From contig NZ_JANLNV010000088.1 of NCBI RefSeq assembly GCF_025465935.1, positions 116,435-180,434 on the forward strand: DNA of 64,000 nucleotides, read 5' to 3'. Positions within the stretch are counted from its first letter, which is position 1; every line of letters starts with the position of its first letter. Origin of the DNA: Pseudomonas sp. 7P_10.2_Bac1. GTDB lineage: Bacteria > Pseudomonadota > Gammaproteobacteria > Pseudomonadales > Pseudomonadaceae. The position numbers were made by a program, and so were the translations under genes. The notes below the pieces were generated by a model. It had not been told where the DNA came from and did not search any database. It saw nothing but the letters and a program-made list of their open reading frames with translations. Positions 46,137 to 55,748 of the stretch are shown one piece after another.

Positions 46137-46218
46137 TGGTGTTGTGCTAAACCCAACAGTCCATCCGTTCGCAGGCTGAAGCCTGAAAACGGCATATGCG
46201 TCCAAGCGAGACAAAAAC

Positions 46219-47646
46219 ATGAACAATGCGCTGAAATTCTATATCGACGGTCAATGGCTAGACGCTGCGTCTGGCGAGACGCTTGAGGTGATCGACCCTT
46301 CCAGCGAGCAGGCCTTTATCAAGATAGCCGTGGGCAATGCCGAGGATGTGGACAAGGCGGTGAAAGCGGCCTACAAAGCTTTTCCAACGTTTTCGCAGAC
46401 CGGCGTGGCTGAGCGTCTGGCGCTGCTCGAGGAGATCTTGCGGGTTTACAACCTGCGTTACGAAGATCTGGTCAAGGCGGTCAGCCAGGAAATGGGCGCG
46501 CCGCTGCATTTTGCTCGCGACGCCCAGGTGTGGAGCGGTCGTGCGCATCTGGAGTCGACCATCAGTGCGCTCAAGTCGTTCTCGTTCAGCGAGCAGCACG
46601 GCACCACCAGGGTCGTGCGCGAGGCGATAGGCGTGTGTGCGCTGATCACCCCGTGGAACTGGCCGCTGAACCAGATCGTGTGCAAAGTGGCCCCCGCCAT
46701 TGCAGCGGGCTGCACAGTCGTACTCAAACCCAGCGAAATTGCGCCGCTGACCGGCATCATTTTTGCCGAGATCCTGCATGAGGCGGGTGTCCCTGCCGGG
46801 GTGTTCAACCTGGTCAACGGTACGGGGCCTGCAGTGGGGCAGCCGATGAGCAGCCATCCGCAGGTCGATATGGTTTCGTTCACCGGCTCCACCCGCGCTG
46901 GTATTCAGGTCGCCAAGTCCGCTGCGGATACCGTCAAACGCGTGGCTCAGGAACTGGGTGGCAAGTCTGCGAATATCTTGCTGGCAGATGCGGATTTCGA
47001 CGTCGCTGTGGCCAAGGGGGTGCAGGGTTGTTTCTCCAACTCGGGGCAGTCTTGCGATGCGCCGACACGCATGCTGGTGCCGGCGGCGCAGCATGCCCGG
47101 GCCCTGGAAATCGCCCGGCAGGCGGCTGAGCAACTGGTCACCGGCAGTCCGCGTGATGATAAAACCAACCTGGGCCCGGTTATCAGCGCGGCGCAGTTCG
47201 ACAAGATTCAGGGCTTGATCAAAGCCGGGATCGAGGAGGGCGCCACCCTGGTGACTGGCGGTCTTGGCCGTCCTGAGGGCCTGGAAACGGGCTTTTATGT
47301 GCGTCCCACCGTGTTCGGCAACGTTCAGCCGCAGATGACCATTGCCCGCGAAGAGATTTTCGGGCCGGTGCTGTCGATCCTGCCTTACGACACCGAAGAG
47401 CAGGCCATCGAGATCGCCAATGACACCGTTTACGGCCTGGCGGCGTATGTCCAGTCCACGGACATCGAACATGCCCGAAAAGTGGCCGGGCGCATGCGTG
47501 CAGGCTCGGTGTATCTCAACTATCCAAGCTGGGACACCTTTGCACCGTTTGGCGGCTACAAACAGTCGGGTAACGGCCGCGAGTATGCGGGCTGGGGTAT
47601 CCACGACTTCCTGGAAATCAAGGGCGTGGTTGGCTGGGGCAACTGA
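46219..47646 (+). CDS. NAD(P)-dependent aldehyde dehydrogenase
   Basis: 475 residues with a full aldehyde-dehydrogenase active site: ITPWNWPLNQ (Asn), QELGGKSANI with Glu245, and Cys279 in NSGQSCDAPT; EIFGPVLSI and FGGYKQSGNGRE complete the family pattern. It is close to the group acting on amino-aldehydes and small aliphatic aldehydes, but substrate cannot be fixed. It lies 82 bases after mmsA on the same strand and ends before a hairpin shared with the convergent LysR gene. Confidence 0.92.
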   Translation: MNNALKFYIDGQWLDAASGETLEVIDPSSEQAFIKIAVGNAEDVDKAVKAAYKAFPTFSQTGVAERLALLEEILRVYNLRYEDLVKAVSQEMGAPLHFARDAQVWSGRAHLESTISALKSFSFSEQHGTTRVVREAIGVCALITPWNWPLNQIVCKVAPAIAAGCTVVLKPSEIAPLTGIIFAEILHEAGVPAGVFNLVNGTGPAVGQPMSSHPQVDMVSFTGSTRAGIQVAKSAADTVKRVAQELGGKSANILLADADFDVAVAKGVQGCFSNSGQSCDAPTRMLVPAAQHARALEIARQAAEQLVTGSPRDDKTNLGPVISAAQFDKIQGLIKAGIEEGATLVTGGLGRPEGLETGFYVRPTVFGNVQPQMTIAREEIFGPVLSILPYDTEEQAIEIANDTVYGLAAYVQSTDIEHARKVAGRMRAGSVYLNYPSWDTFAPFGGYKQSGNGREYAGWGIHDFLEIKGVVGWGN

Positions 47647-47658
47647 GCCCCATTGAGG

Positions 47659-47694
47659 GGCATGGCTTGAGTGCGCCAGCGCTCAGGCCATGCC
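47659..47694. terminator. Long hairpin between convergent genes (possible two-way terminator)
   Basis: GGCATGGCTTGAG (47659-47671) pairs with CTCAGGCCATGCC (47682-47694): twelve Watson-Crick pairs and one G-U, with a 10-base loop. It fills the 52-base gap between the aldehyde dehydrogenase stop and the LysR stop. There is no T run on either side, so termination may be weak or factor-assisted. Confidence 0.55.
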
Positions 47695-47698
47695 TGGC

Positions 47699-48622
47699 TT
47701 AATACGCTTCACTGGGAATCATCGAAACAAACTGCGAAGCGAAGATATTTTCCATGACGCGCATAAAGTCCAGTGTCAGCTGCGAACGTTGTTGGTGGCC
47801 GGGAAAGATCATGGACACTTCGAAAGGCAGGTGCTGATCAATCTTGCGGTACGTAATGCCCGGATACTGGGTATAGGCGGCGGTAAACGGATCGCAAAGG
47901 GTGATGCCCAGCCCGCCCGAGACCATGCCGCAGGCGGAATGGGCCGAGGTGGTTTCTACGCACGAAAAACCGCTGACCCCGCGTGCTTCCATCGCCGAGT
48001 GGATCCGGCGTTGCAGCGGGTTATTGGTGTTTAGCGTGACCAGGCGACGGCCATCCAGGTCTTCAAGCGAAATGACACTTTTGACGGCCAATGCGTCGTC
48101 GACGGGCATCACGCACACGGCGCTGATGGGGGGCAGGGCGATAGCGTGAATCCCTGGATACTCGCCAGACGGTAGCTGCACAAACCCGATGTCTATCTGA
48201 TTGGCCGATGTCAGCTCCAGAATCCCCAACGAGTTGCGAACATCCAGCGATGTTCTGACTTCAGGATGTTTGCGGGCAAAACGGCAAACACCTTCAGCCA
48301 CGACACTGAGCCCCAGGGTGCTCATCGATGCGATGCGCAACGTGCCTGTGCGCAGCGTCACCAAGTCTTCTGCGATGCGCTCGATGCGCTCAATCCCTTG
48401 ATAGAACTTGTCCACTTCGGCGTATAGACGCTGTGCTTCTGCGCCCGGTATCAGGCGGTTGCCTTCGCGGCGGAACAGCCTGAGCGACAGTATTGCCTCC
48501 AGATCACGTACCAGCCGGCTGACGGCGGGTTGGCTGATGTGCAGGGTTTCGGCGGCGATGGTCATGCTGCCCGTGAGCATGACGGCCCGGAAGGCTTCGA
48601 GTTGGCGCGGGTTCAACTTCAT
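47699..48622 (-). CDS. LysR-family regulator divergent from the Dpp-type importer
   Basis: 307 residues from ATG 48622 (MKLNPRQLEAFRAVM). The helix-turn-helix is SMTIAAETLHISQPAVSRLVRDLE, and the effector domain about 90-295 begins GTLRIASMSTLGLSVV. The DNA-binding part resembles regulators of octopine/nopaline and amino-acid catabolism (NocR/OccR group), an impression to be tested by phylogeny. An extended start at 48700 would run through the inverted repeats of the intergenic region and is unlikely. Divergent to the transporter genes, it is their probable activator. Confidence 0.92.
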   Translation of the reverse strand: MKLNPRQLEAFRAVMLTGSMTIAAETLHISQPAVSRLVRDLEAILSLRLFRREGNRLIPGAEAQRLYAEVDKFYQGIERIERIAEDLVTLRTGTLRIASMSTLGLSVVAEGVCRFARKHPEVRTSLDVRNSLGILELTSANQIDIGFVQLPSGEYPGIHAIALPPISAVCVMPVDDALAVKSVISLEDLDGRRLVTLNTNNPLQRRIHSAMEARGVSGFSCVETTSAHSACGMVSGGLGITLCDPFTAAYTQYPGITYRKIDQHLPFEVSMIFPGHQQRSQLTLDFMRVMENIFASQFVSMIPSEAY

Positions 48623-48672
48623 CGTAGTGCTCGTTCTTATGGGTGTTATCGGTCGCAAGCGCCGGGCAACGT

Positions 48673-48704
48673 ATAACATTTTGTTATGTGCGTCCAACAT
48701 GTTG
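48673..48704. promoter_or_regulatory. Likely LysR binding sites (two dyads)
   Basis: ATAACATTTTGTTAT at 48673-48687 is a perfect inverted repeat with the T-N11-A pattern of LysR sites. CAACATGTTG at 48695-48704 is a second perfect dyad, its centre about 20 bases away, two helical turns. Together they look like recognition and activation sites in the divergent promoter. Confidence 0.6.
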
Positions 48705-48819
48705 TCGGTTTGCGATAGTCACGTGACAGAGCGATGATTTGTCCGCGATGTTTCGCAACACAGCACTTGCCGCTATTCAAAGCCGGACGGTGCTGAAGAA
48801 AATAAGAAGAGGACAACTC

Positions 48820-49740
48820 GTGCTGAACTACACCTTGCGCAGGTTATTACTCCTGCTTCCAATGCTGGCAGGGGTATCCATTGTGGTATTCCTGGTGATG
48901 CATTTTATTCCGGGAGATCCGGCACAACTGGCAGCCGGACCCGATGCAACTGAAGAAGATATTGCGCAAATACGCCATAACTACGGGTTGGATAAACCGC
49001 TCGCCACGCAATACTTCATATATGTAAAAAAGATAGTCACCGGCGACTTTGGGGAATCATTCCAAACCTATACACCGGTATTGCAAGGTATCGCCCGAAC
49101 CTTACCGGCGACCCTTGAACTGACCTTGGCCGCCATGCTTCTGGCGATCATTATCGGTGTACCACTGGGCATTATTGCGGCGCTGCGCCCGCGAGGTTTT
49201 CTTGACAGTGCCTTAACCACTTTTGCGGTTCTGGGCATTTCGATGCCGGGCTTCTTTTTAGGGCTCATCCTGATGTCGATCTTTTCGGCTTATCTGGGAT
49301 GGCTTCCTCCCACGGGCCGGGGCGGGTGGCAGCATCTGTTATTGCCGGCCATTACGCTGGGCTTCCCGTATGTGGCTACGTTTTCCCGCCTGGCGCGTTC
49401 CACGATGATGGATGTGCTCAAGGAAGACTACATCCGTACTGCCTATGCCAAGGGTGTACCGAGTTACAAAGTGGTACTTAAACATGCTCTTTCCAATGCA
49501 GCGATTCCTTTGGTCACTGTATTTGGCATGGACTTCGGTCGTTTGTTGGGCGGTGCGGTAATTGTTGAAACCGTATTTGCCTGGCCCGGCATGGGGCGAT
49601 ATTTGATTGATGCAATCATGGCGCGAGATCTCTACGTAGTTCAGGGAACCATCCTTGTATTTGCGGCCCTCGTAGTAATCATTAATTTAATGGTGGACCT
49701 GGTCTATGGCATCCTCGACCCTCGCATCACCTACAACTAA
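48820..49740 (+). CDS. Peptide/opine-type ABC transporter, permease (DppB-like)
   Basis: 306 residues from GTG 48820, chosen because AGGA lies before it and the DppB family begins just so (MLNYTLRRLLLLLPMLAGVSIVVFL, six helices). FIPGDPAQLAAG and the coupling loop DYIRTAYAKGVPSYKVVLKHAL (core AYAKGVPSYKVVLKHAL) are DppB hallmarks. In-frame starts upstream to 48739 lack a ribosome site. It pairs with the DppC-like permease, whose start overlaps its 3' end by 35 bases. Confidence 0.92.
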   Translation: MLNYTLRRLLLLLPMLAGVSIVVFLVMHFIPGDPAQLAAGPDATEEDIAQIRHNYGLDKPLATQYFIYVKKIVTGDFGESFQTYTPVLQGIARTLPATLELTLAAMLLAIIIGVPLGIIAALRPRGFLDSALTTFAVLGISMPGFFLGLILMSIFSAYLGWLPPTGRGGWQHLLLPAITLGFPYVATFSRLARSTMMDVLKEDYIRTAYAKGVPSYKVVLKHALSNAAIPLVTVFGMDFGRLLGGAVIVETVFAWPGMGRYLIDAIMARDLYVVQGTILVFAALVVIINLMVDLVYGILDPRITYN

Positions 49741-50611
49741 GGCTGATACACAGCCGGCTAAAAAACGTCGATTGGGGTTTGTAGGTTTTCTGATTTCCCA
49801 TCAACGTTGGTTTGCACTGTGCGCGCTGTTTGTCATTGTCGCCATGATTGTGGCTGCACTGTGCGCACCGTTGTTGTTCGATTGGGACTCTGTCACCAAG
49901 ATCAACTTGTCGCAGTCGCTGATTGCGCCGGGCAGCCAATATTGGCTCGGCACCGATCAAATGGGCCGGGACTTGTTGGGCCGCGTGTTATGGGGCGCGC
50001 GCATCACACTCACCGTGGCGGTTTCCAGCGTGGCCATTGCGATGCTGGTGGGGGTTTCGGTTGGCGCCGCCTGTGGCTACTACAACGGCGCGATGTCCAG
50101 CGTGGTCATGCGGATCATGGACTCCATGATTGCGTTCCCCAGAACCCTGGTCGCCATTCTGGTGATCACCGTGGCCGGGAACAGCATCCTGAGCCTGACC
50201 CTGGCGATTGCTATCTCGAGTATTCCGATCTACGTGCGTTTCTTTGCCGGGCCGGTCATGGCCTTGAGAAACCGTGAGTTCGTACTGGCCTCAAAATCCA
50301 TTGGTGTCAGTGACCTGCGATTGTTGCTGGTGCACATTCTGCCCAACATCGGTTCGCTGGTGATTATTCAAATCACCGTATCGCTGGCTGAGGCCATTCT
50401 GATCGGTTCCGGGCTCAGCTTCCTGGGCCTGGGGCCACCGCCGCCAACCCCGGAGTGGGGCTCGATGATCGCTGAGTCACGGCCGCTGTTGACCACACAC
50501 CCTTACGTGCTGTTCGCGCCAGGTTGCGCACTGGTGCTGACCATTTTGAGTTTCAACATTGTCGGCGATGCACTACGGGACTTTATCGATCCGAAATCGC
50601 GAAACGCCTGA
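49706..50611 (+). CDS. Peptide/opine-type ABC transporter, permease (DppC-like)
   Basis: 301 residues with an N-terminal OppC-N segment (FLISHQRWFALCALFVIVA) and the DppC motifs QYWLGTDQMGRDLLGRVLWGAR and GSGLSFLGLGPPPPTPEWG. The coupling loop is FVLASKSIGVSDLRLLLVHILPN. It starts within the last codons of the DppB-like gene, with GGTGGA upstream. It forms the inner-membrane channel with that protein. Confidence 0.92.
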   Translation: MASSTLASPTTKADTQPAKKRRLGFVGFLISHQRWFALCALFVIVAMIVAALCAPLLFDWDSVTKINLSQSLIAPGSQYWLGTDQMGRDLLGRVLWGARITLTVAVSSVAIAMLVGVSVGAACGYYNGAMSSVVMRIMDSMIAFPRTLVAILVITVAGNSILSLTLAIAISSIPIYVRFFAGPVMALRNREFVLASKSIGVSDLRLLLVHILPNIGSLVIIQITVSLAEAILIGSGLSFLGLGPPPPTPEWGSMIAESRPLLTTHPYVLFAPGCALVLTILSFNIVGDALRDFIDPKSRNA

Positions 50612-50673
50612 TCCTGCGGCAGGTCGCGAAGTCGCCGATAAACGCTACAAAAATAATAAAGCGAGTAAAGAGA

Positions 50674-52254
50674 ATGGGATGCTTAACGTTACTGGCAGCA
50701 CTCATACGCCGTGTTTCTGTGGTGGGCATGATAGGGCTGTCACTCAGTTTGCCGATGGTTGCTCACGCCACAGAGGCGCAGAAAATCACATTCGTGCAAG
50801 GCTCGGATATTGATACGTTGGACCCGGCCATCTCGCGCAGTGTGCCTTCTTATAATGTGATCAATCACTTATTTAATCGCCTGGTTGCCTGGAAAGGCCG
50901 CGATCGCTCTGCCGTTATTCCTGACCTGGCTACGTCCTGGTCAAGAACTGAAGACGGTAAACAATGGACGTTTGTATTAAAACAGGGCGTTAAGTTTCAC
51001 GACGGCACGGACTTCAATGCCGAGGCGGTGAAGTTCAACCTGGACCGGATTCGCGATCCCAAGTTGGGGTCCCCGCATCGCTCTTACTATGGGGACATTA
51101 CGGCGGTCGAGGCACTGTCGCCCTACGAACTGCGGATTACGACCCAAGAAGCTTCACCGACCCTGTTGGAGTTGCTGGCCAAAGAGTCTTCGTCGATCAG
51201 CAGCCCGGCGGCGGTAGCTAAATACGGGCGCGCCTATGGTCATCATCCTGTTGGTACGGGGCCTTATACCTTCGATAGTTGGATACCTAATGACCAGGCG
51301 ATCATCGAAAAGAACACGGCTTTCGATGGGCCGCCTGCAAAGCCGTCAAAAATAGTCTTCCGCCCGGTCAGGGAAGATTCCTCGCGGGTTATTGAACTGC
51401 GCACCCACAATGCCGACGTGGCCGGCAATTTATCACCCGAAGCGGCTATTGAATTGAAGTCACTCAACAAGTCTGACTTGTTGCGAGTGCCCAGCACGTT
51501 TCAGGTGTTCTTCGAGATGAACCTGACCAAGCCGCCGTTCGATGACCCGCGCATTCGGCGTGCGGTGAGCATGGCGATTGATCGGCAGGCCCTGGTTGAC
51601 AAGGTGCTGCTGGGTTATGGACACGTGCCGACCAGCCCATTCCCGGAAGGCACTCAGGCGCGCCAAGTGTTTGAGCCCGTCAAGTACGACCCCGAGGCGG
51701 CGAGAAAGCTCATCAACGAGGTGTATCCCGGGGGGTATCCAGGCACCGTCGTGATGTGGACGCCCGCAGGCCGTTATACCAAGGACCGCCAGGTGGCCGA
51801 AGTGGTTCAGGGCTATCTCAATGCCGTGGGGCTTAAAACGGATTTCAAAGTCTGGGAGTGGGCAACCTATCAAAAAAGCCTGTACCGCGCGGACCCTGGC
51901 AAGGGCACGGGTAAAGGCACCAACGACGCCAATATGTGGTTGTTGGGCACTGGTTTATCGGACGCAGATATTCGCTTGAGGCGCAAGTTGTCGACCGGTG
52001 ATCCGCAAAACCTTACGGGGTATAGCAACCCTGAAGTTGACCAGTTGCTCAAACAGGCGGCCCATGAAATGGACCTTGATAAACGCCTTTCTTATTACCG
52101 GGACATACAAAAGATTTTATGGGAGCAAGACCCGGACAACTTGCCGCTGTTTGATCAGGAACAAATTATCGGCGTGCGTAAAGATTTAACCGGTCTCGAT
52201 GTGAATTACGAAGGGACCTTCGATTTCAAGAATGTAGAACTCATTAAACGGTGA
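50674..52254 (+). CDS. Peptide/opine-type ABC transporter, periplasmic binding protein (DppA/SBP_bac_5)
   Basis: 526 residues from ATG 50674, with a signal peptide cleaved near MVAHATEA. SBP_bac_5 family: QGSDIDTLDPAISRSVPSY at the mature start, DGKQWTFVLKQGVKFHDGT, RRAVSMAIDRQALVDKVL, and EQDPDNLPLFDQEQIIGV near the end. The first start upstream (50524) lies inside the permease gene. It is placed after the permeases rather than before them, an uncommon order, and is directly followed (five bases) by a lyase, which suggests that this lyase acts on the imported ligand. Confidence 0.92.
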   Translation: MGCLTLLAALIRRVSVVGMIGLSLSLPMVAHATEAQKITFVQGSDIDTLDPAISRSVPSYNVINHLFNRLVAWKGRDRSAVIPDLATSWSRTEDGKQWTFVLKQGVKFHDGTDFNAEAVKFNLDRIRDPKLGSPHRSYYGDITAVEALSPYELRITTQEASPTLLELLAKESSSISSPAAVAKYGRAYGHHPVGTGPYTFDSWIPNDQAIIEKNTAFDGPPAKPSKIVFRPVREDSSRVIELRTHNADVAGNLSPEAAIELKSLNKSDLLRVPSTFQVFFEMNLTKPPFDDPRIRRAVSMAIDRQALVDKVLLGYGHVPTSPFPEGTQARQVFEPVKYDPEAARKLINEVYPGGYPGTVVMWTPAGRYTKDRQVAEVVQGYLNAVGLKTDFKVWEWATYQKSLYRADPGKGTGKGTNDANMWLLGTGLSDADIRLRRKLSTGDPQNLTGYSNPEVDQLLKQAAHEMDLDKRLSYYRDIQKILWEQDPDNLPLFDQEQIIGVRKDLTGLDVNYEGTFDFKNVELIKR

Positions 52255-52259
52255 TTTAG

Positions 52260-53783
52260 ATGTCCAATTTACATGCCAACGAAGCCCTGTTAACGGATGC
52301 CCGTTTGAGTGCTCCGCCTGCTGAACGCATGGTTAAACATCACGATATCCCTGCGCTTGAAACCGAGAAGCGGCAATTTCATGAGTTTGTTGAAGTGGAT
52401 CTGGCCCATACCGTGATGCTGGTTGAACAGAAGATCCTGACTGAGGAAGTGGGCCAGTCCATTCTGGTCGAACTGCGCAAAATCCGGGAAATGACCCCGG
52501 CAGACTTCCCGTTCGATGTGAAAAAAGGCAGCTTCTTGCTGCAAGTTGAGTCCTATCTGTTCTCGAAAATCGGCGAGGATTCGGCCGGGCAGATGCACAC
52601 TGGGCGCAGCCGTATCGACCAGGGCGCAACGGTACGCCGGCTGTACGACCGCACACGGATTCTGGGTGTGCTGGATCGGCTCAATGATTTCCAGCAGGCG
52701 CTGATTAACAAGGCTGCTCAGCACGCGAACACCATCATGCCGGGCTATACCCATATGCAGCACGCCCAGCCCTGGGTCTTCGGCCACTATCTGCTGAGTT
52801 TCACCACGCGCCTGCACGACAGCTTCAGCCGCCTGATGCATGCCTACAGCCGGGTCAACCGTAACCCGCTCGGCGCGGTGGGGCTGGCAGGCACTTCCTG
52901 GCCATTGGATCGCCAGCGCACCACACATTTGCTGGGTTTTGACAGCCTGGTCGAAAACTCCAAACTGGGCCGTGAAGCCTGGTACGCGGCAGAAACCATC
53001 AGCGCCTTGTCCTTTATCATGGCCGACCTGAACGACCTCGCCACTGACCTGCATATCTGGTCGAGCGTGGAGTTTGCCACGGTCGAAAGCCATGACGGTT
53101 ACTGCGGCACCAGCAGCATCTTCCCGCAGAAGAAGAACCCCAGCGGCCTGGAAACCATCAAGAAGGCCGCCGGAGGTTCGGTGACCTGGCTGAGCACTGC
53201 GCTGGCGACCTTCCGTGCAGAAGGCACGGGTGATCAGGCGATGCGCGATTTGCCGTTGATCCATGATGCGCTGGCCATCACTGACGGCATGCTCGACTTG
53301 TTCACCGGCATTATCGAGACACTGATCGTGCATGAAGACCGCATGGCCGATTTGCTCGCAGGCAGTTGGTGTACCGCGAGCAATCTGGCGGACGTGATCG
53401 TGCGTGAGCGGGGTGTTTCGTTCCGTCAGGTGCATCACGTGGTGGCGCGTCTGGTGCGCAACAGCTTGCGTGCGGGTGTGACCCCGGCACAGGTGACCGG
53501 TGCTGAACTGGACGAGGCCGCCATCGAGACTATCGGTTCGCCGCTTCAGTACACCGATGAACAGGTACGTGAGGCGTTGAACCCACGGCGCTTTGTCGAG
53601 ACGCGGATTTCTGCGGGCGGTGTCAGCCCGGACGAGATCAAGCGCTTGCTGGCGATTGCCCGCCAAGAGCTGGCCGAGGACAGCGAGTGGGTTGACCAGC
53701 ACCGCGTGAAGCTTGCCCGTTGCCGTGCCGATCTTGATGCGGCTGTGTCGAAGATCGTCGATCAAGGAGTCGCACATGAATGA
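52260..53783 (+). CDS. Argininosuccinate-lyase-family enzyme in a transporter operon
   Basis: 507 residues of the fumarase/aspartase superfamily, ArgH branch. The catalytic serine loop GTSSIFPQKKNPSGLE (near 280) and GYTHMQHAQPWVFGH (Thr-His pair near 160) are kept. The substrate motif that reads HTARSRNDQ in true ArgH is HTGRSRIDQ here, with Ile in place of Asn. So elimination of fumarate from an N-(1,2-dicarboxyethyl) amine is likely, but argininosuccinate is probably not the substrate. EDDS lyase, which acts on an aminocarboxylate chelator, is a known ArgH relative of this kind. It lies between the binding protein and ATPase genes of a peptide-type importer, so a catabolic or chelate-cleaving role is inferred. 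Its stop overlaps the ATPase start by eight bases. Confidence 0.82.
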   Translation: MSNLHANEALLTDARLSAPPAERMVKHHDIPALETEKRQFHEFVEVDLAHTVMLVEQKILTEEVGQSILVELRKIREMTPADFPFDVKKGSFLLQVESYLFSKIGEDSAGQMHTGRSRIDQGATVRRLYDRTRILGVLDRLNDFQQALINKAAQHANTIMPGYTHMQHAQPWVFGHYLLSFTTRLHDSFSRLMHAYSRVNRNPLGAVGLAGTSWPLDRQRTTHLLGFDSLVENSKLGREAWYAAETISALSFIMADLNDLATDLHIWSSVEFATVESHDGYCGTSSIFPQKKNPSGLETIKKAAGGSVTWLSTALATFRAEGTGDQAMRDLPLIHDALAITDGMLDLFTGIIETLIVHEDRMADLLAGSWCTASNLADVIVRERGVSFRQVHHVVARLVRNSLRAGVTPAQVTGAELDEAAIETIGSPLQYTDEQVREALNPRRFVETRISAGGVSPDEIKRLLAIARQELAEDSEWVDQHRVKLARCRADLDAAVSKIVDQGVAHE

Positions 53784-55611
53784 GAATCTGGTCGCTCGGG
53801 TACGAAACCTGAGCGTAGGGTTCGGCCCTGTCGGGCGCGAAGTCCCCGTTGTGCGCGACGTGTCGTTCGATGTGAAGCGCGGGCAGACCTTGGCCATTGT
53901 CGGCGAGTCCGGTTCCGGCAAGTCGGTGACCTCAATGGCCATGATGGGCCTGACCAAGCGCGCTGGCGGGCGGGTGCTGTCGGGTTCGATGGAGCTGCAC
54001 ACCCGGGACAACCAAGTCATAGACCTGGTCTCGGCGCCAGAGTCGGTGATGCGCCATTTGCGGGGCGCGTCGATGTCGATGATTTTTCAGGAGCCCATGA
54101 CCTCGCTGAACCCGGTGTTCAAGGTCAGTGCTCAATTGACCGAAGCGATCATCCTGCATAAGCATTGCAGCCGTGCCGAGGCTCAAGCCCAGGCACTGCG
54201 CATGCTCGACCGGGTGCGTATCCCGGATGCCCGGCAAGTGATGAACCGCTTCCCCCATGAGCTTTCCGGCGGGATGCGCCAGCGCATCATGATTGCCATG
54301 TCGCTGGTCTGCGAGCCGACGTTGCTGATCGCAGACGAACCGACCACCGCCCTGGACGTTACCGTACAGGCGCAGATTTTGCGCATCATCAAGGAGCTGC
54401 AAGACAGCCTGGCCATGGGCGTGATCTTTATCACCCATGACATGGGGGTTGTGGCTGAGGTCGCAGATCAGGTCATGGTGATGAAGAAAGGCGAGACCGT
54501 GGAGCAGGGATCGGTCAACGCCGTATTGCAGTCGCCGCAACAGCCTTATACCCGCGCGTTGCTGGCGGCGGTGCCGAAAATCGGTTCGATGCACGGTACG
54601 TTGCTGCCGGCGAAATTTGCGCTGATCGAGGATCAACATTCATCCGGGCCTGCGGCACAGCCGGCTGTCGCACCTGATTATCGGCAGCCGCCGATTCTCA
54701 GCGTCAAGTCGTTGTCCATTCGTTATGACCTCAAGGGTGGCTTGCTGGGCAGGGTGCAGCGCCGTGTGCATGCGGTTGAAGCCATCGACTTTGACATCTA
54801 TTCGGGCGAAACCCTGGCGCTGGTGGGGGAGTCCGGGTGTGGCAAATCCACCAGCGCGCGGGCAATCGCCGGGCTGATGCCCATACAGGGCGGCGATATC
54901 GTGTTCAACGGCAAACACCTCGGGGCGTTGAACAAGCCAGACATGCAGGCGTTGCGCCGGGACATTCAAATGGTTTTTCAGGACCCTTATGCCTCGCTCA
55001 ATCCACGGTTGACCATTGAAGACAGCCTGCTGGAACCGCTGAAGGTGCATAACATCGCCCATGGCGCCGAGGCACGCAGACAAGTGCGAAGCCTGCTGGA
55101 GCGGGTGGGGCTGTCTGCCGAACATGCGCAACGCTACCCGCACGAGTTTTCTGGCGGTCAACGGCAGCGGATCTGCATTGCCCGCGCTCTGACGCTATCG
55201 CCCAAGTTGATCATTGCCGATGAAGCCGTGTCGGCGCTGGACGTGTCCATTCAGGCCCAGGTGATTAACCTCTTGCAGGACTTACAGCGGGACATGGGTA
55301 TTTCGTTCCTGTTTATCTCCCATGACCTGGCCGTGGTTGAGCGGGTCAGCCACCGCGTCGGGGTGATGTATCACGGGCGTATTGTAGAAATTGGCCCGCG
55401 TCATTCGGTGTTCGAGAATCCTCAGCATCCCTACACCCAGAAATTATTAAGCGCGGTGCCGTCAGCGGATATCACCGTGGCCAGAAAACGCTTTGAGCTG
55501 ATTGAGGAGGTGGCGCCGAGCCGAATCTATGACATCAACTATCAGGCCCCTGATATGAGTTATCTCGAAGTGACTCCTGGGCACTTTGTGGCCAGCTCGA
55601 ACATTATGTAA
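53776..55611 (+). CDS. Fused double ATPase of the peptide/opine-type importer (DppD-DppF-like)
   Basis: 611 residues carrying two complete ATPase domains, like GsiA. Domain 1: Walker A GESGSGKSV, signature ELSGGMRQRIMIAM, Walker B LLIADEPTTALD. Domain 2 (from about 315): GESGCGKST, EFSGGQRQRICIARAL, LIIADEAVSALD, with Ala for the Pro usual after Glu. Each is followed by the oligopeptide-type C-terminal motif (QQPYTRALLAAVP and QHPYTQKLLSAVP). AAGGAG lies six bases before ATG 53776, which falls inside the end of the lyase gene. It powers the DppB/DppC-like channel. Confidence 0.93.
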   Translation: MNENLVARVRNLSVGFGPVGREVPVVRDVSFDVKRGQTLAIVGESGSGKSVTSMAMMGLTKRAGGRVLSGSMELHTRDNQVIDLVSAPESVMRHLRGASMSMIFQEPMTSLNPVFKVSAQLTEAIILHKHCSRAEAQAQALRMLDRVRIPDARQVMNRFPHELSGGMRQRIMIAMSLVCEPTLLIADEPTTALDVTVQAQILRIIKELQDSLAMGVIFITHDMGVVAEVADQVMVMKKGETVEQGSVNAVLQSPQQPYTRALLAAVPKIGSMHGTLLPAKFALIEDQHSSGPAAQPAVAPDYRQPPILSVKSLSIRYDLKGGLLGRVQRRVHAVEAIDFDIYSGETLALVGESGCGKSTSARAIAGLMPIQGGDIVFNGKHLGALNKPDMQALRRDIQMVFQDPYASLNPRLTIEDSLLEPLKVHNIAHGAEARRQVRSLLERVGLSAEHAQRYPHEFSGGQRQRICIARALTLSPKLIIADEAVSALDVSIQAQVINLLQDLQRDMGISFLFISHDLAVVERVSHRVGVMYHGRIVEIGPRHSVFENPQHPYTQKLLSAVPSADITVARKRFELIEEVAPSRIYDINYQAPDMSYLEVTPGHFVASSNIM

Positions 55612-55614
55612 GCG

Positions 55615-55645
55615 CTTCGCGCAACGCGAAGATAACGCCCGTTAT
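55615..55645. promoter_or_regulatory. Hairpin and dyad before the OprD-family porin gene
   Basis: CTTCGCG-CAA-CGCGAAG (55615-55631) is a perfect 7-bp stem just after the ATPase stop. ATAAC-GCCC-GTTAT (55632-55645) follows at once; its half-sites match those of the LysR dyad at 48673 but with a spacer one base shorter. It may mark an mRNA stem plus a second regulator site. No T run is present. Confidence 0.4.
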
Positions 55646-55748
55646 TCAATGCGCAGTCTGTTTGAGTGTTGAAGTTTTACAAGTGTGGCTAATAACAACA
55701 ATAACGTGCGACTGACAGCGGGCTTTACGCTCGCATGGAAAAACACAC

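Noticed and set aside
46258..47604. Open frame of 448 codons antisense to the aldehyde dehydrogenase
   Set aside because: The sense gene has a full catalytic set; the antisense frame is a composition effect.
52290..54020. Open frame of 576 codons antisense to the lyase and ATPase genes
   Set aside because: It spans the junction of two well-supported genes, has no family features and no ribosome site.
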